Shown one piece after another: positions 28,351 through 38,800 of a stretch of DNA of 64,000 nucleotides. Under the pieces are notes generated by a model, which had not been told where the DNA came from, did not search any database, and saw nothing but the letters and a program-made list of their open reading frames with translations. Origin of the DNA: Mycobacterium sp. E1747 (GTDB lineage: Bacteria; Actinomycetota; Actinomycetes; Mycobacteriales; Mycobacteriaceae); assembly GCF_001667775.1 (NCBI RefSeq), contig NZ_LZJI01000157.1, positions 1 through 64,000 on the forward strand, given 5' to 3'. Within the stretch, counting starts at the first letter, position 1; every line of letters begins with the position of its first letter. The position numbers and the translations under genes were made by a program.

Positions 28351-29459
28351 CGCTGCTGCAGTGATGGCCATTTCTGTTCGACGCGGCCATAACGCCACAC
28401 GAGGAGCGCGACCATCCAGGTGAGCATGACGATGCCAACGACGAGGAAGCCGACGGTGTTCAGGTCGATGTCGCCAAGCCAGTCCCAGAAGGGGCCGTGC
28501 CACTGGAGTTGGCCTGCAAACAGGTCGAGCAGTTCGATGCTGCCGATCAGCAGCGCGACCGCGACCGACAACCCGGTGATCGTGATGTTGTAGTAGATCT
28601 TGCGGATCGGATTGGAGAAGGCCCAGCCGTAGACGAAGTTCATGAACGAGCCGTCGATGGTGTCCAGCAGGCACATGCCGGCGGCGAACAACACGGGCAG
28701 GCACAGAATGGCGTACCACGGCAGCCCCGCGGCGGCGCTGGTGCCGGCTAACACCAGCAGGGCGACCTCGGTGGCGGTGTCGAATCCCAGGCCGAACAAC
28801 AATCCGATCGGGTACATGTGCCAGGACCTGGAGATGGACTGCGTGCAGCGGCCCAGGATGCGGTTGAGAAACCCGCGGTTGGCGAGTTGCCGTTCCAGCT
28901 CGGCGTCGTCGAATCCGCCGTGCCGTAACCGCAGAAACGCCCGCAGGAGTCCGGCCAGCACCATCAGATTGAGGATGGCGATCAGATAGAGGAACGCGCC
29001 GGAGATGGCGGTCCCGATCAGGGTGCCGTAGTGATGAAGCGCCGAGGAATGGTTTTCGACCGGCCCGACGATGGCCTTCGCGCCGACCGCCAGCAGCAGC
29101 GCGAGCCCGAACACCACTGTGGAGTGGCCCAGGGAAAAGAAGAACCCGACGGCCAGCGGGCGCTGCCCCTCGCTCATGAGCTTGCGGGTGGTGTTGTCGA
29201 TGGCGGCGATGTGGTCGGCGTCGAAAGCGTGCCGCAGACCCAAAGCGTATGCCGTAACGCCAACACCCACGCCAAACGCCTTGCCGCCCACGGTGATGCG
29301 CGCAGGGTCGACGATCAGCAGCACGGTGATCCAGCCGATGAGGTGCAACGCGGCGATCAGCGCCAGCATCGCGCAAACACGCCGCCACTCCGGCCGCGTC
29401 AAACCGAAGCGCGACGCAAGGCGCACCGGGTAGCCACATTCACCGACACCACCAACCAC
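28347..29459 (-). CDS. High-affinity nickel transporter, NiCoT family
   Basis: About 370 residues with eight predicted helices and the NiCoT signature RHAFDADHIAAIDN (HX4DH), plus LFGLGFDTATEVALL and GMCLLDTIDG. It would supply Ni for the hydrogenase. Start at GTG 29459, seven bases after AAGGAG; a TTG one codon upstream is possible. Placing it first in the operon with the phosphatase, fbp and prk ties nickel uptake for H2 oxidation to CO2 fixation. The 190-base upstream gap contains a perfect hairpin at 29530-29549. Confidence 0.92.
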   Translation of the reverse strand: MVGGVGECGYPVRLASRFGLTRPEWRRVCAMLALIAALHLIGWITVLLIVDPARITVGGKAFGVGVGVTAYALGLRHAFDADHIAAIDNTTRKLMSEGQRPLAVGFFFSLGHSTVVFGLALLLAVGAKAIVGPVENHSSALHHYGTLIGTAISGAFLYLIAILNLMVLAGLLRAFLRLRHGGFDDAELERQLANRGFLNRILGRCTQSISRSWHMYPIGLLFGLGFDTATEVALLVLAGTSAAAGLPWYAILCLPVLFAAGMCLLDTIDGSFMNFVYGWAFSNPIRKIYYNITITGLSVAVALLIGSIELLDLFAGQLQWHGPFWDWLGDIDLNTVGFLVVGIVMLTWMVALLVWRYGRVEQKWPSLQQR

Positions 29460-29529
29460 CAAGCGGCTCCTTCGGTGCGGCTTACAACCCGGTCATGCGA
29501 AAGCTAGCGCCGATGTGGAACTTGTTGCA

Positions 29530-29549
29530 GGCGATTCGCAGGAATCGCC
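29530..29549. other. Perfect 8-4-8 hairpin upstream of the nickel transporter
   Basis: GGCGATTC-GCAG-GAATCGCC lies 71 bases before the transporter start and about 100 bases after the LLM stop. No U-run follows it on the minus strand, so it is not a standard terminator. It may be an operator or a leader hairpin. Nothing else was found in the 29460-29650 gap. Confidence 0.35.
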
Positions 29550-29650
29550 GCGTGGTTTTACGGCCGAACCATCAACCGATTTGTACATCGACCGCGCGGC
29601 GCGGCGTTCCGGCCTTCCGTGAAGTCCGCGCGCCGGTGCCGGCCGTTCCG

Positions 29651-30520
29651 TCAACCGATTTCGGCGAGCCGGGGGATCACCTCGTCGCCGAGGCGGCGGA
29701 TGAAGCCCACGGGATCGGGGTTGCCGGGGAAGGGGCCGGCGTTGACCAGCTCGACGCCCAGTTCGGCGAAGGCCTCCACCGTCCCGAAGTACCCGTCGAG
29801 GTCATCGAACGGATTGACGAAGAGGCCCACGGTCTTTCGGATTTCGGCCCGGTCGCGGCCGACGGTGTCGCAGTGCCGGTTCAGCACCTCGATCTTGTGC
29901 TTGAGCTGGTCGGGCTCGGTCACCGTGCTGTTCCAGATGTCGGCGTACTGCGCGACCAGTCGTAGCGTCTTCTTCTCGCCGTCACCGCCGATCAGGATCG
30001 GCGGGCGGCGAATTGGTTGCGGCTCACAGATCGTCTCGGCCAACTGGTAGTGCTTGCCCCGGTAGGGGCCGTCGTTCTCGCTCCACATCTGAAGGCAGAT
30101 CTGCAGCGTCTCCTCGAGCATTTCGAAGCGCTGGCTGACGGGCGGATAGGGGAAGCCGAGGGCGACGTGTTCACGGTCGTACCAGGCCGCGCCGAGCCCC
30201 AGCGCCGAGCGACCCTGCGACAGCACGTCCAATGTGGTGACCGCCTTGGCCAGCAATCCCGGATAGCGGTAGGTGACGCCCGTGACCAGCAGGCTCAGGT
30301 CGATCTTGGTCGTCTGTCCGGCCAGAAAGCCCAGCGATGTGTAGCCCTCGAGGAACGGGTCCTCCGCGCGTCCCATGGCTTCCATCTGAAAGAAGTGGTC
30401 GGCCAGTGTGAACAGCGTTGCGCCGCCTTGTTCGGCGGCCTTTGCCGCATCGGCCAACGTCGGACCCAGCGCCGCCGGGTCGCCGGGCAGAAAATCGATG
30501 AAGTGCACTCCTAGTTCCAT
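29651..30520 (-). CDS. LLM-class (F420-type) oxidoreductase
   Basis: 289 residues of the luciferase-like monooxygenase fold. It starts MELGVHFIDFLPGDP, has LADHFF, VTGVTYRYPGLLAKAVTTLD, LGLGAAWYDREHVALGFPYP and PILIGGDGEKKTL, the pattern of mycobacterial F420-dependent enzymes. The substrate cannot be told. It follows the MarR gene by 19 bases, so the two are probably one operon with the MarR protein as repressor. Confidence 0.88.
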   Translation of the reverse strand: MELGVHFIDFLPGDPAALGPTLADAAKAAEQGGATLFTLADHFFQMEAMGRAEDPFLEGYTSLGFLAGQTTKIDLSLLVTGVTYRYPGLLAKAVTTLDVLSQGRSALGLGAAWYDREHVALGFPYPPVSQRFEMLEETLQICLQMWSENDGPYRGKHYQLAETICEPQPIRRPPILIGGDGEKKTLRLVAQYADIWNSTVTEPDQLKHKIEVLNRHCDTVGRDRAEIRKTVGLFVNPFDDLDGYFGTVEAFAELGVELVNAGPFPGNPDPVGFIRRLGDEVIPRLAEIG

Positions 30521-30539
30521 TGCAGCCCTTGCCCTTTCA

Positions 30540-30974
30540 TTACTCGGTCAAGCGCTCGAGCAGCGCCAGCGCATCGAGGATGACGCGACGCTCGCGTTCC
30601 GAATACCGCTCGTGGATGGCGCACGCCAGCCACTCCTCACGGACCTGTCGATTGCTCTCGGCGCGTCGCCGGCCCGCCGCCGTCAACGAAATCAGTTGCC
30701 GACGGCCGTCTTCCGGGTCGGGCGTGCGCTCGATGAGCCCCCGCTGCTCGAGGGCGGCCACTATCGTGGCCATGGATTGTGGACGCACCCCTTCGGCCGA
30801 AGCCAGGACACTCGCCGATGAGGCCCCCTCTTTCCAGAGCCGGTTCAGCACCGCGGTCTGCGATGGGGTCAGGTCGTCGTCGGTGGCGAGGTCCCTCAAC
30901 TGACGCCGCAGCCGGCTGAACAGCACCCGCAGGTCGCGGGCGGCCGCAGCCGCGGACTCGGTGATGCCGTCCAC
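30540..30974 (-). CDS. MarR-family regulator
   Basis: 144 residues with the winged helix-turn-helix LTPSQTAVLNRLWKEG...SMATIVAALEQRGLIERTPDPEDGRRQ. The GTG at 30974 lies 6 bases after a TAGACT box, so the transcript is probably leaderless. It is followed by the LLM oxidoreductase gene and likely represses both from sites in 30975-31011. Confidence 0.9.
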   Translation of the reverse strand: MDGITESAAAAARDLRVLFSRLRRQLRDLATDDDLTPSQTAVLNRLWKEGASSASVLASAEGVRPQSMATIVAALEQRGLIERTPDPEDGRRQLISLTAAGRRRAESNRQVREEWLACAIHERYSERERRVILDALALLERLTE

Positions 30975-30980
30975 ACCGCC

Positions 30981-31011
30981 AGTCTAAACTGAACAGTCCA
31001 GGCTGTCTAAT
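30981..31011 (-). promoter_or_regulatory. Leaderless promoter and candidate MarR operator
   Basis: On the minus strand, TTAGAC (31010-31005) and TAGACT (30986-30981) are spaced 18 bases apart as -35 and -10 boxes. The GTG start begins 6 bases after the -10. The near-palindrome ACTGAACAGT (30988-30997) lies between the boxes, where repressor binding would block RNA polymerase. The 3' end of the neighbouring hydrolase gene overlaps the -35. Confidence 0.45.
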
Positions 31012-31626
31012 TTCTCCCGAGCAACTGCAGGGCGGCGTCGACCGCCAGCGCCGCCACGTTGAGCGTCTTGGACCGCAGATCGTGTCGGGCCCCGGCGATC
31101 TCGACGACGGCTGTGGTGCCGGTGACCAGCGCGGCGGCGGCGCGCAACTCGTCGGGCGTGCCGAAGGGGTCCGACGTGCCGTGCGTGAACACGGTCGGCA
31201 CCCGGATGTCGGGCAGGTGCTCGGTGCGGGCGCGCTCCGGCTTCCCCGGCGGATGAACCGGATACGAGAAGAGGGTGAGCATGTCCACCGGCGCTTCGCG
31301 GGCTGCCACCACCATGGACGTCTGCCGGCCGCCGTAGGAGTGCCCGCCGGCGATCAGCGGGCCGTCGGCGAGGCCGCGGCACACCGTGATCGCCTCGACG
31401 ATTCCGGCGCGGTCGGTGGCCGCCGAGCCGGACGGCGGCCCGCTGGGCCGACGCCGCCGGTAGGGCAGGTTGTATCGGACGGCGAGCCAGCCGCGCCGCG
31501 CCCACTCGTCGCAAACCTGTTGCAGCAGAGGCGAATCCCGGTTGCCGCCGGCGCCGTGGGTTAATACCACCACCCCGGCGGGCGGCCGAGCGGGTTCGTG
31601 CGCCACACCGGCGATCTGATCCAGGT

Positions 31627-31630
<4 letters not shown>
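31007..31630 (-). CDS. Alpha/beta hydrolase (Rv0421c-like)
   Basis: 207 residues. VVLTHGAGGNRDSP is the oxyanion-hole region, GGHSYGGRQTS the nucleophile elbow with Ser, and HGTSDPFGT plus GARHDL carry the expected Asp and His. The family is the KANL3/Tex30-like dienelactone-hydrolase branch with unknown substrate. GTG start overlaps the thiD stop as GTGA. It marks the left edge of the block shared with M. tuberculosis. Confidence 0.85.
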
Positions 31631-34193
<2,563 letters not shown>

Positions 34194-34296
34194 ATGTTTC
34201 CGCAAGCGACGTTACCCCCACCCCGGGCCACTCGGCAGGTGGGCGGCCAACCTGCCGGGGTAGCCCGGTGTTTCCGCTGAATGGAAAAATGCAGAC

Positions 34297-35004
34297 GTGT
34301 ACGAACAAGGGGAGCCCGACGGGTCGATACCCGCCGGTGCCCGCGGCCAACAGTTGAGCCCGGTTGAGGCGGTCGCCCGCTATCTCAACGTCGGCGCCTT
34401 CCGGTTCTGGTTCATCGGCGAGCGCTGGGAGTGGTCCGACGAGGTCGCCAGGATGCACGGCTACGAACCGGGAACCGTCGAGCCGACGACGAAATTGCTG
34501 TTATCGCACAAGCACCCCGACGACCGTCGGCACGTCCAGGAGGTGCTCGACTACGCCCTCGAGTCCGCGGAGTCGTTCTCCAGCCGGCACCGGTTCCTCG
34601 ACACAGCCGGCAACGTGCACGACGCGATCGTGGTGGCCGACCGCATGCACGACGAGTCGGGCGCCGTGGTCGGCACAGCCGGGTACTACATCGACCTCAC
34701 CAACACCTTGGACGAAACCCGGCAGGAGGTGCTCGACGAGGCGCTGCCCGATCTGTTGGAAAGCCGCGCGGCGATCGAGCAGGCGAAGGGCGTGCTGATG
34801 TACGTGTATCGGGTCAATGCCGAGCAGGCCTTTCGCGTGCTGCAGTGGCGGTCGCAGGAGACCAATGTGAAGCTTCGGGCGCTGGCCCGGCAACTACTCG
34901 CCGAGGTGACCACGTCGGACGGCGCCACATCCGCGCTGCAGAGTCAGTTTGATCACGTGCTGCTGACAGTGCACGAACGGATATCCGACGAGTCCTCTGG
35001 GTAA
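34297..35004 (+). CDS. PAS-ANTAR regulator
   Basis: 235 residues: a PAS_3-type sensor fold (about 25-140, with WSDEVARMHGYEPGTVEPT and HPDDRRHVQEVL) joined to a C-terminal ANTAR RNA-binding domain (AIEQAKGVLMYVYRVNAEQA then FRVLQWRSQETNVKLRALA). ANTAR proteins bind paired hairpins in mRNA leaders and prevent termination. GTG start, divergent from thiC. From memory there is no counterpart at this place in M. tuberculosis, so it is a lineage-specific insert together with the STAS gene. Confidence 0.88.
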   Translation: MYEQGEPDGSIPAGARGQQLSPVEAVARYLNVGAFRFWFIGERWEWSDEVARMHGYEPGTVEPTTKLLLSHKHPDDRRHVQEVLDYALESAESFSSRHRFLDTAGNVHDAIVVADRMHDESGAVVGTAGYYIDLTNTLDETRQEVLDEALPDLLESRAAIEQAKGVLMYVYRVNAEQAFRVLQWRSQETNVKLRALARQLLAEVTTSDGATSALQSQFDHVLLTVHERISDESSG

Positions 35005-35106
35005 CCAGCAAAATACGCGAACGCGGCAGCCCGCAAACAGTCAGTGTTCCTAGACACTGCGAGCGGTGCGCGCCGCGTCCGGACCGGCGGCGAAAGGCAC
35101 GGAACG

Positions 35107-35463
35107 GTGTTGGCGGTGGAACACGAGGCCCTCGACGATGCGATATTGGTGCGCGTCAAGGGCAGCGTCGACTCCAGCACCGTCGACGAGGTCACCGCTC
35201 ACCTGAACGCCGCGCTCAAGCTGGCCGAGACGCATCCGGCTCGGCTGGTCGTCGTTGACCTGCAAGCGGTCGACTTCTTCGGAAGCGCCGCGCTGAACGC
35301 GATGCTCGAATGTCACTACGCCGGGAAGGAAGCGGGTACGTCGGTCCGGCTGGTCGCCGACCACGACCACGTGCTTCGCCCGATCCAGGTGACCGAGCTG
35401 GACCGCGTCGTCGACATCTACCCCACGCTGTCCGCGGCGCTGCAACACAAGCGACAGCAATGA
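35107..35463 (+). CDS. STAS-domain protein (anti-sigma-factor antagonist-like)
   Basis: 118 residues. VLAVEHEALDDAILVRVKGS leads into a STAS fold with LVVVDLQAVDFFGSAALNAML; the Ser in FFGSAAL sits where SpoIIAA/RsbV proteins are phosphorylated. GTG 35107 follows AAAGGCACGG; a GTG at 35044 would add a 21-residue Arg-rich tail. It likely regulates a stress sigma factor through a kinase encoded elsewhere. Its stop overlaps a 19-codon frame that may be the stump of a lost partner gene. Confidence 0.82.
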   Translation: MLAVEHEALDDAILVRVKGSVDSSTVDEVTAHLNAALKLAETHPARLVVVDLQAVDFFGSAALNAMLECHYAGKEAGTSVRLVADHDHVLRPIQVTELDRVVDIYPTLSAALQHKRQQ

Positions 35464-35519
35464 ACCCGGCGCCGCCGGCCGATCTGGCGGCTGCGGTCGC
35501 TTTGGGGCCGACCGGTTAG
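35460..35519 (+). other. 19-codon frame coupled to the STAS gene
   Basis: ATG overlaps the STAS stop as ATGA and encodes MNPAPPADLAAAVALGPTG. It ends on the stop of the convergent gene. It is too short to assign. It may be the truncated start of a partner (kinase or phosphatase) gene, or chance. Confidence 0.25.
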
Positions 35520-35794
35520 GCCTCCTCCATCGCCTCGCCGAGCTCCTCCAGGAGCTTGTTGTGGTGGTTGGCCGCCAGGAAGTGTCCGGCCGCGATGACC
35601 ACGGCGACCGGCCAGTCGATGAGTTCGAACGCCGCTAGGGCGGCCAGCCCCCCGAAATAGGCCAATTGCTCCGGCCGCGGAATCTCCATCTGGCCGACAA
35701 CCGGAAGGTTGACGAGGAACGTCTCGCCGTGGCGGATCTTTTCTACCGCCTCGCGCTGCGACGTCCCCCTGCGCGACTTCTTTTCCGCCATCAT
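35516..35794 (-). CDS. Small membrane protein, Rv0424c-like
   Basis: 92 residues: a basic N terminus (AEKKSRRGTSQREAVEKIRHG), a short beta-like stretch, then two hydrophobic segments (LAYFGGLAALAAFELI and WPVAVVIAAGHFLAA) and an acidic tail LLEELGEAMEEA. Position and size match Rv0424c between thiC and ctpH. It resembles in style the small protein 40350-40808 on the other side of the P-type ATPase (both carry a WPV/EWPVL motif), hinting that both accompany CtpH. Function unknown. Confidence 0.8.
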   Translation of the reverse strand: MMAEKKSRRGTSQREAVEKIRHGETFLVNLPVVGQMEIPRPEQLAYFGGLAALAAFELIDWPVAVVIAAGHFLAANHHNKLLEELGEAMEEA

Positions 35795-35897
35795 TTGCCT
35801 TTCAGTAACGAAGGGTTTGCCGCCTCGCCGGGTGCGGCGACCACCGTCGGGCCTATGTCGACGATGACTGACGCCGGGGGCGATCCGCTAGTTTCCT

Positions 35898-38800
35898 CTA
35901 TTGCTCGGGTGCTGAAGGTGCCGTTACAGGAACTCTATGCGCTGCTGTGGCGGGCCGGGGTGGTAGAGGTTCACCCACCTCAGCGGGGGCCGCGGCAGAT
36001 TTGTCCGGATCCGTCAGCGCACGATTCGCAATCCCGATCGCCGCGGTCGCCGCGGCGGCGGATCCCAGACCCTGCGCCCAGCCGACGGGACCCAGCGGTG
36101 TGCATCCCAGCAGTTGGCTGACCACGGGGATGCTGATCAGCGTTCCCATCGCGGCCAGCGACCCCACCGCGGTGAACACCACCAGCGGGGCGTGTGAATC
36201 CAGCAGCGTTTGACCCAGCTCGGCACCCACCAGGGCGACCAGCGCCACCGTGGACGCGCGCTGCGGGCGGCCGGTGACGCTCGCCATCGCCCACGCCGCC
36301 GTCGTCGCGACGCCCGTGGTGACCCCGCGGATGGCGACGGCACGCCACAACGCGGGCTGATCCGGGCCCCGGATGCCCGGGTCGACCGGGCCGCTGGGCT
36401 TGCTCACTGCCAGGGCCGCGGCCGGCAGTGCGTCGGTCATCATGTTCACCAAGAGCAGCTGCCGCGTGTTCAGCGGTGAGGTCCCGGTGATCGCGCTGCC
36501 GATGATGGCGAACAACACCTCGCCGGCGTTGCCGCCGAGCAGCACGGACACCGCGGCCTGCACGCGTTGCCAGAGTTGGCGTCCCTCTTGGATGGCGTGC
36601 AGCAGGCCCTCGATGCGGGCGTCCACCAGCACCACGTCGGCGGCCATGTGCGCCGGGTCGCTGCCGCCGGCGACGACGCCGATCCCGACCGTGGCGGCGC
36701 GGATGGCGGCGGCGTCGTTGGCCCCGTCTCCGACCATCGCGGTGCGCACACCCGCGTTCTCGAGGGTCTGAACGACCTGGACCTTGTTCTCGGGTGTCAT
36801 CCGGGCGAAGATCACCCGCTCGGTCACGACGCGTTCTTGATCCTTGCGCGACAACGCATCCCATTCGGCGCCGCTGATCACCTGCTCGGCGGTCACGCTC
36901 AGCCCGAGCTCCTCGGCGATCGCCTTGGCAGTGATCGGGTGGTCGCCGGTGATCAGCTTGACACCCACCGAAAGCCGGCGCAGATCCGCGAGCAGGTTCG
37001 CCGCCTCGGCGCGCGGGGTGTCGGACAGGCCCAGGAACCCGGTCAGCGTCAGGCCGTCGCGGGCGAAGTCGGCGATGTCGTCGGGTTCGTGCCGAATGGC
37101 TTGGGCCTGAGCGGGATTCAGCTGCCGTCGCGCCACCGCGATCACGCGCAGGCCGCGGCCGGCCATCCGGGCGACCGTCTCCTCCAAGTCCGGGCTCACG
37201 TCCGCGCAGGCGGCCAGCACTACCTCGGGGGCGCCCTTGATGGCCAGCTCGGTGTCCGTCACGGAGGCAGAGAACGACCGGCCGGACCGGAACGGCAGGT
37301 GCGCGACGGGTGCGCTCGAGCCGTGGCCGTTGACGGACGCGGCGGCCTCGACGATCGCGACATCGGTGGCGTGCGCGTGCGGGCCGCCGTTGGACGGCGG
37401 CGCGGCGTGGGCGGCGCAGTGCAACACCTCCTCGCGTGAAGTGCCTTGTACCGCCACAACTTCGGCCACTCGCAGCCGGTTCTGGCTGAGTGTCCCGGTC
37501 TTGTCGAAGCAGACCACGTCGATGCGGCCGAGCGCCTCCACCGAACGTGGGACGCGCACCAGCGCACCGAACTTGGTGAGCCGCCGCGCCGACGCCGCCT
37601 GCGCCAGGGTCGCCACCAACGGCATGCCCTCCGGCACCGCCGCGACGGCGATGGCGATCCCGCTGGCCACCGCCTGGCGTAGGACCGAGCCCCGTACCAG
37701 CGCGAGCGCGCTGACCAGTGCGCCGCCGGTCATGCTGACCGGGAAGGCGCGGTTGGTGAGCTGGCTGAGCTGGTGCTGCAGGCCGATGTCCGACGAGAGG
37801 TCGCCGGATACCAACTCGGCGGCGCGGCGCTCCTGGGTGTCGGCCCCGACCGCGGTCACCACCGCGACCGCGGTGCCCGCCACCACGGTCGTCCCCGCGT
37901 ACAGCATGCAGCGGCGTTCGGCGAGCGCGGCACCCGGCGTCGGCTCCATCTGTTTTTCCACCGACAGCGACTCGCCGGTCAGCGTCGACTCGTCGACCTC
38001 GACGTCGATCTCCTCGATGATCCGGGCGTCGGCGGGCACCACCTCGTGGGTGCGGACCTCGATGACGTCGCCGGGCTGTAGTTGCGCCGCGATGACGTCG
38101 GCGTACACCCGCTCCCCGTCTGCGTCGGAGAGCACCTTGCGGGCCGGCGGGATCTGTTGTGCCAGCAGATGATTCAACCGGTTTTCGGCGCGGAGCCGTT
38201 GGCTGGCCGCCAGCATGGAGTTCCCGGCCAGCACCGAGAAGACCAGCACGGCGTCGACCGGCGAGCCGAGCACCGCGCTGGCCGCCGAGCCGAGCGCCAG
38301 CACCGGGGTCAGCGGGTCGGTCAGCTCGGCGCGGACGGCGGCCACGAACTGCAGGAAGGCGTGTGCGCGCGTCTCGGGCTGCGGTGCGCCCACCGCGGCC
38401 AGCGCCAGGCGCCTCGGGTCGCCGGCCGGCTGGAAGTCGGGCGCCGGCAGCGCCCGACGGACCTGCTCGACGGCCATCGCATGCCACTCATGGACGGGCG
38501 CCGGGCGGGGGGTGTCCGCCCCGATGACGCCGCGCGCCAACAGGTATCCCGACAGCGCACCAGCCGCCGCGCCGCTGGTCACCGGCCCGCGCCCGATGCC
38601 GCGGACACCGGGAATCATCAGCAGCGAGCCCATCGCCGTTGCGCCGGCCGAGATCGCGACGCCGCGTTGGGCGGCGGCCCGAGCCGCCGGCAGCGCGTGC
38701 AGCACGCGCCAGGCCGCCCCCAGGTCGGGCAGCAAAAGGTCGGCGTACCAGGGCGGGGGACCGTCGCCGGCCTCGGGCATCATGCCAAGCGCCACGTCCG

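Noticed and set aside
27502..29439. 645-codon frame joining the HAD phosphatase with upstream sequence
   Set aside because: The upstream part is the nickel transporter read in a wrong frame; HAD sequence begins only at about 28350.
29572..29661. Direct repeat TCAACCGATTT at 29572 and 29651
   Set aside because: The second copy is the end of the LLM coding sequence; two 11-base matches are not enough for a repeat element.
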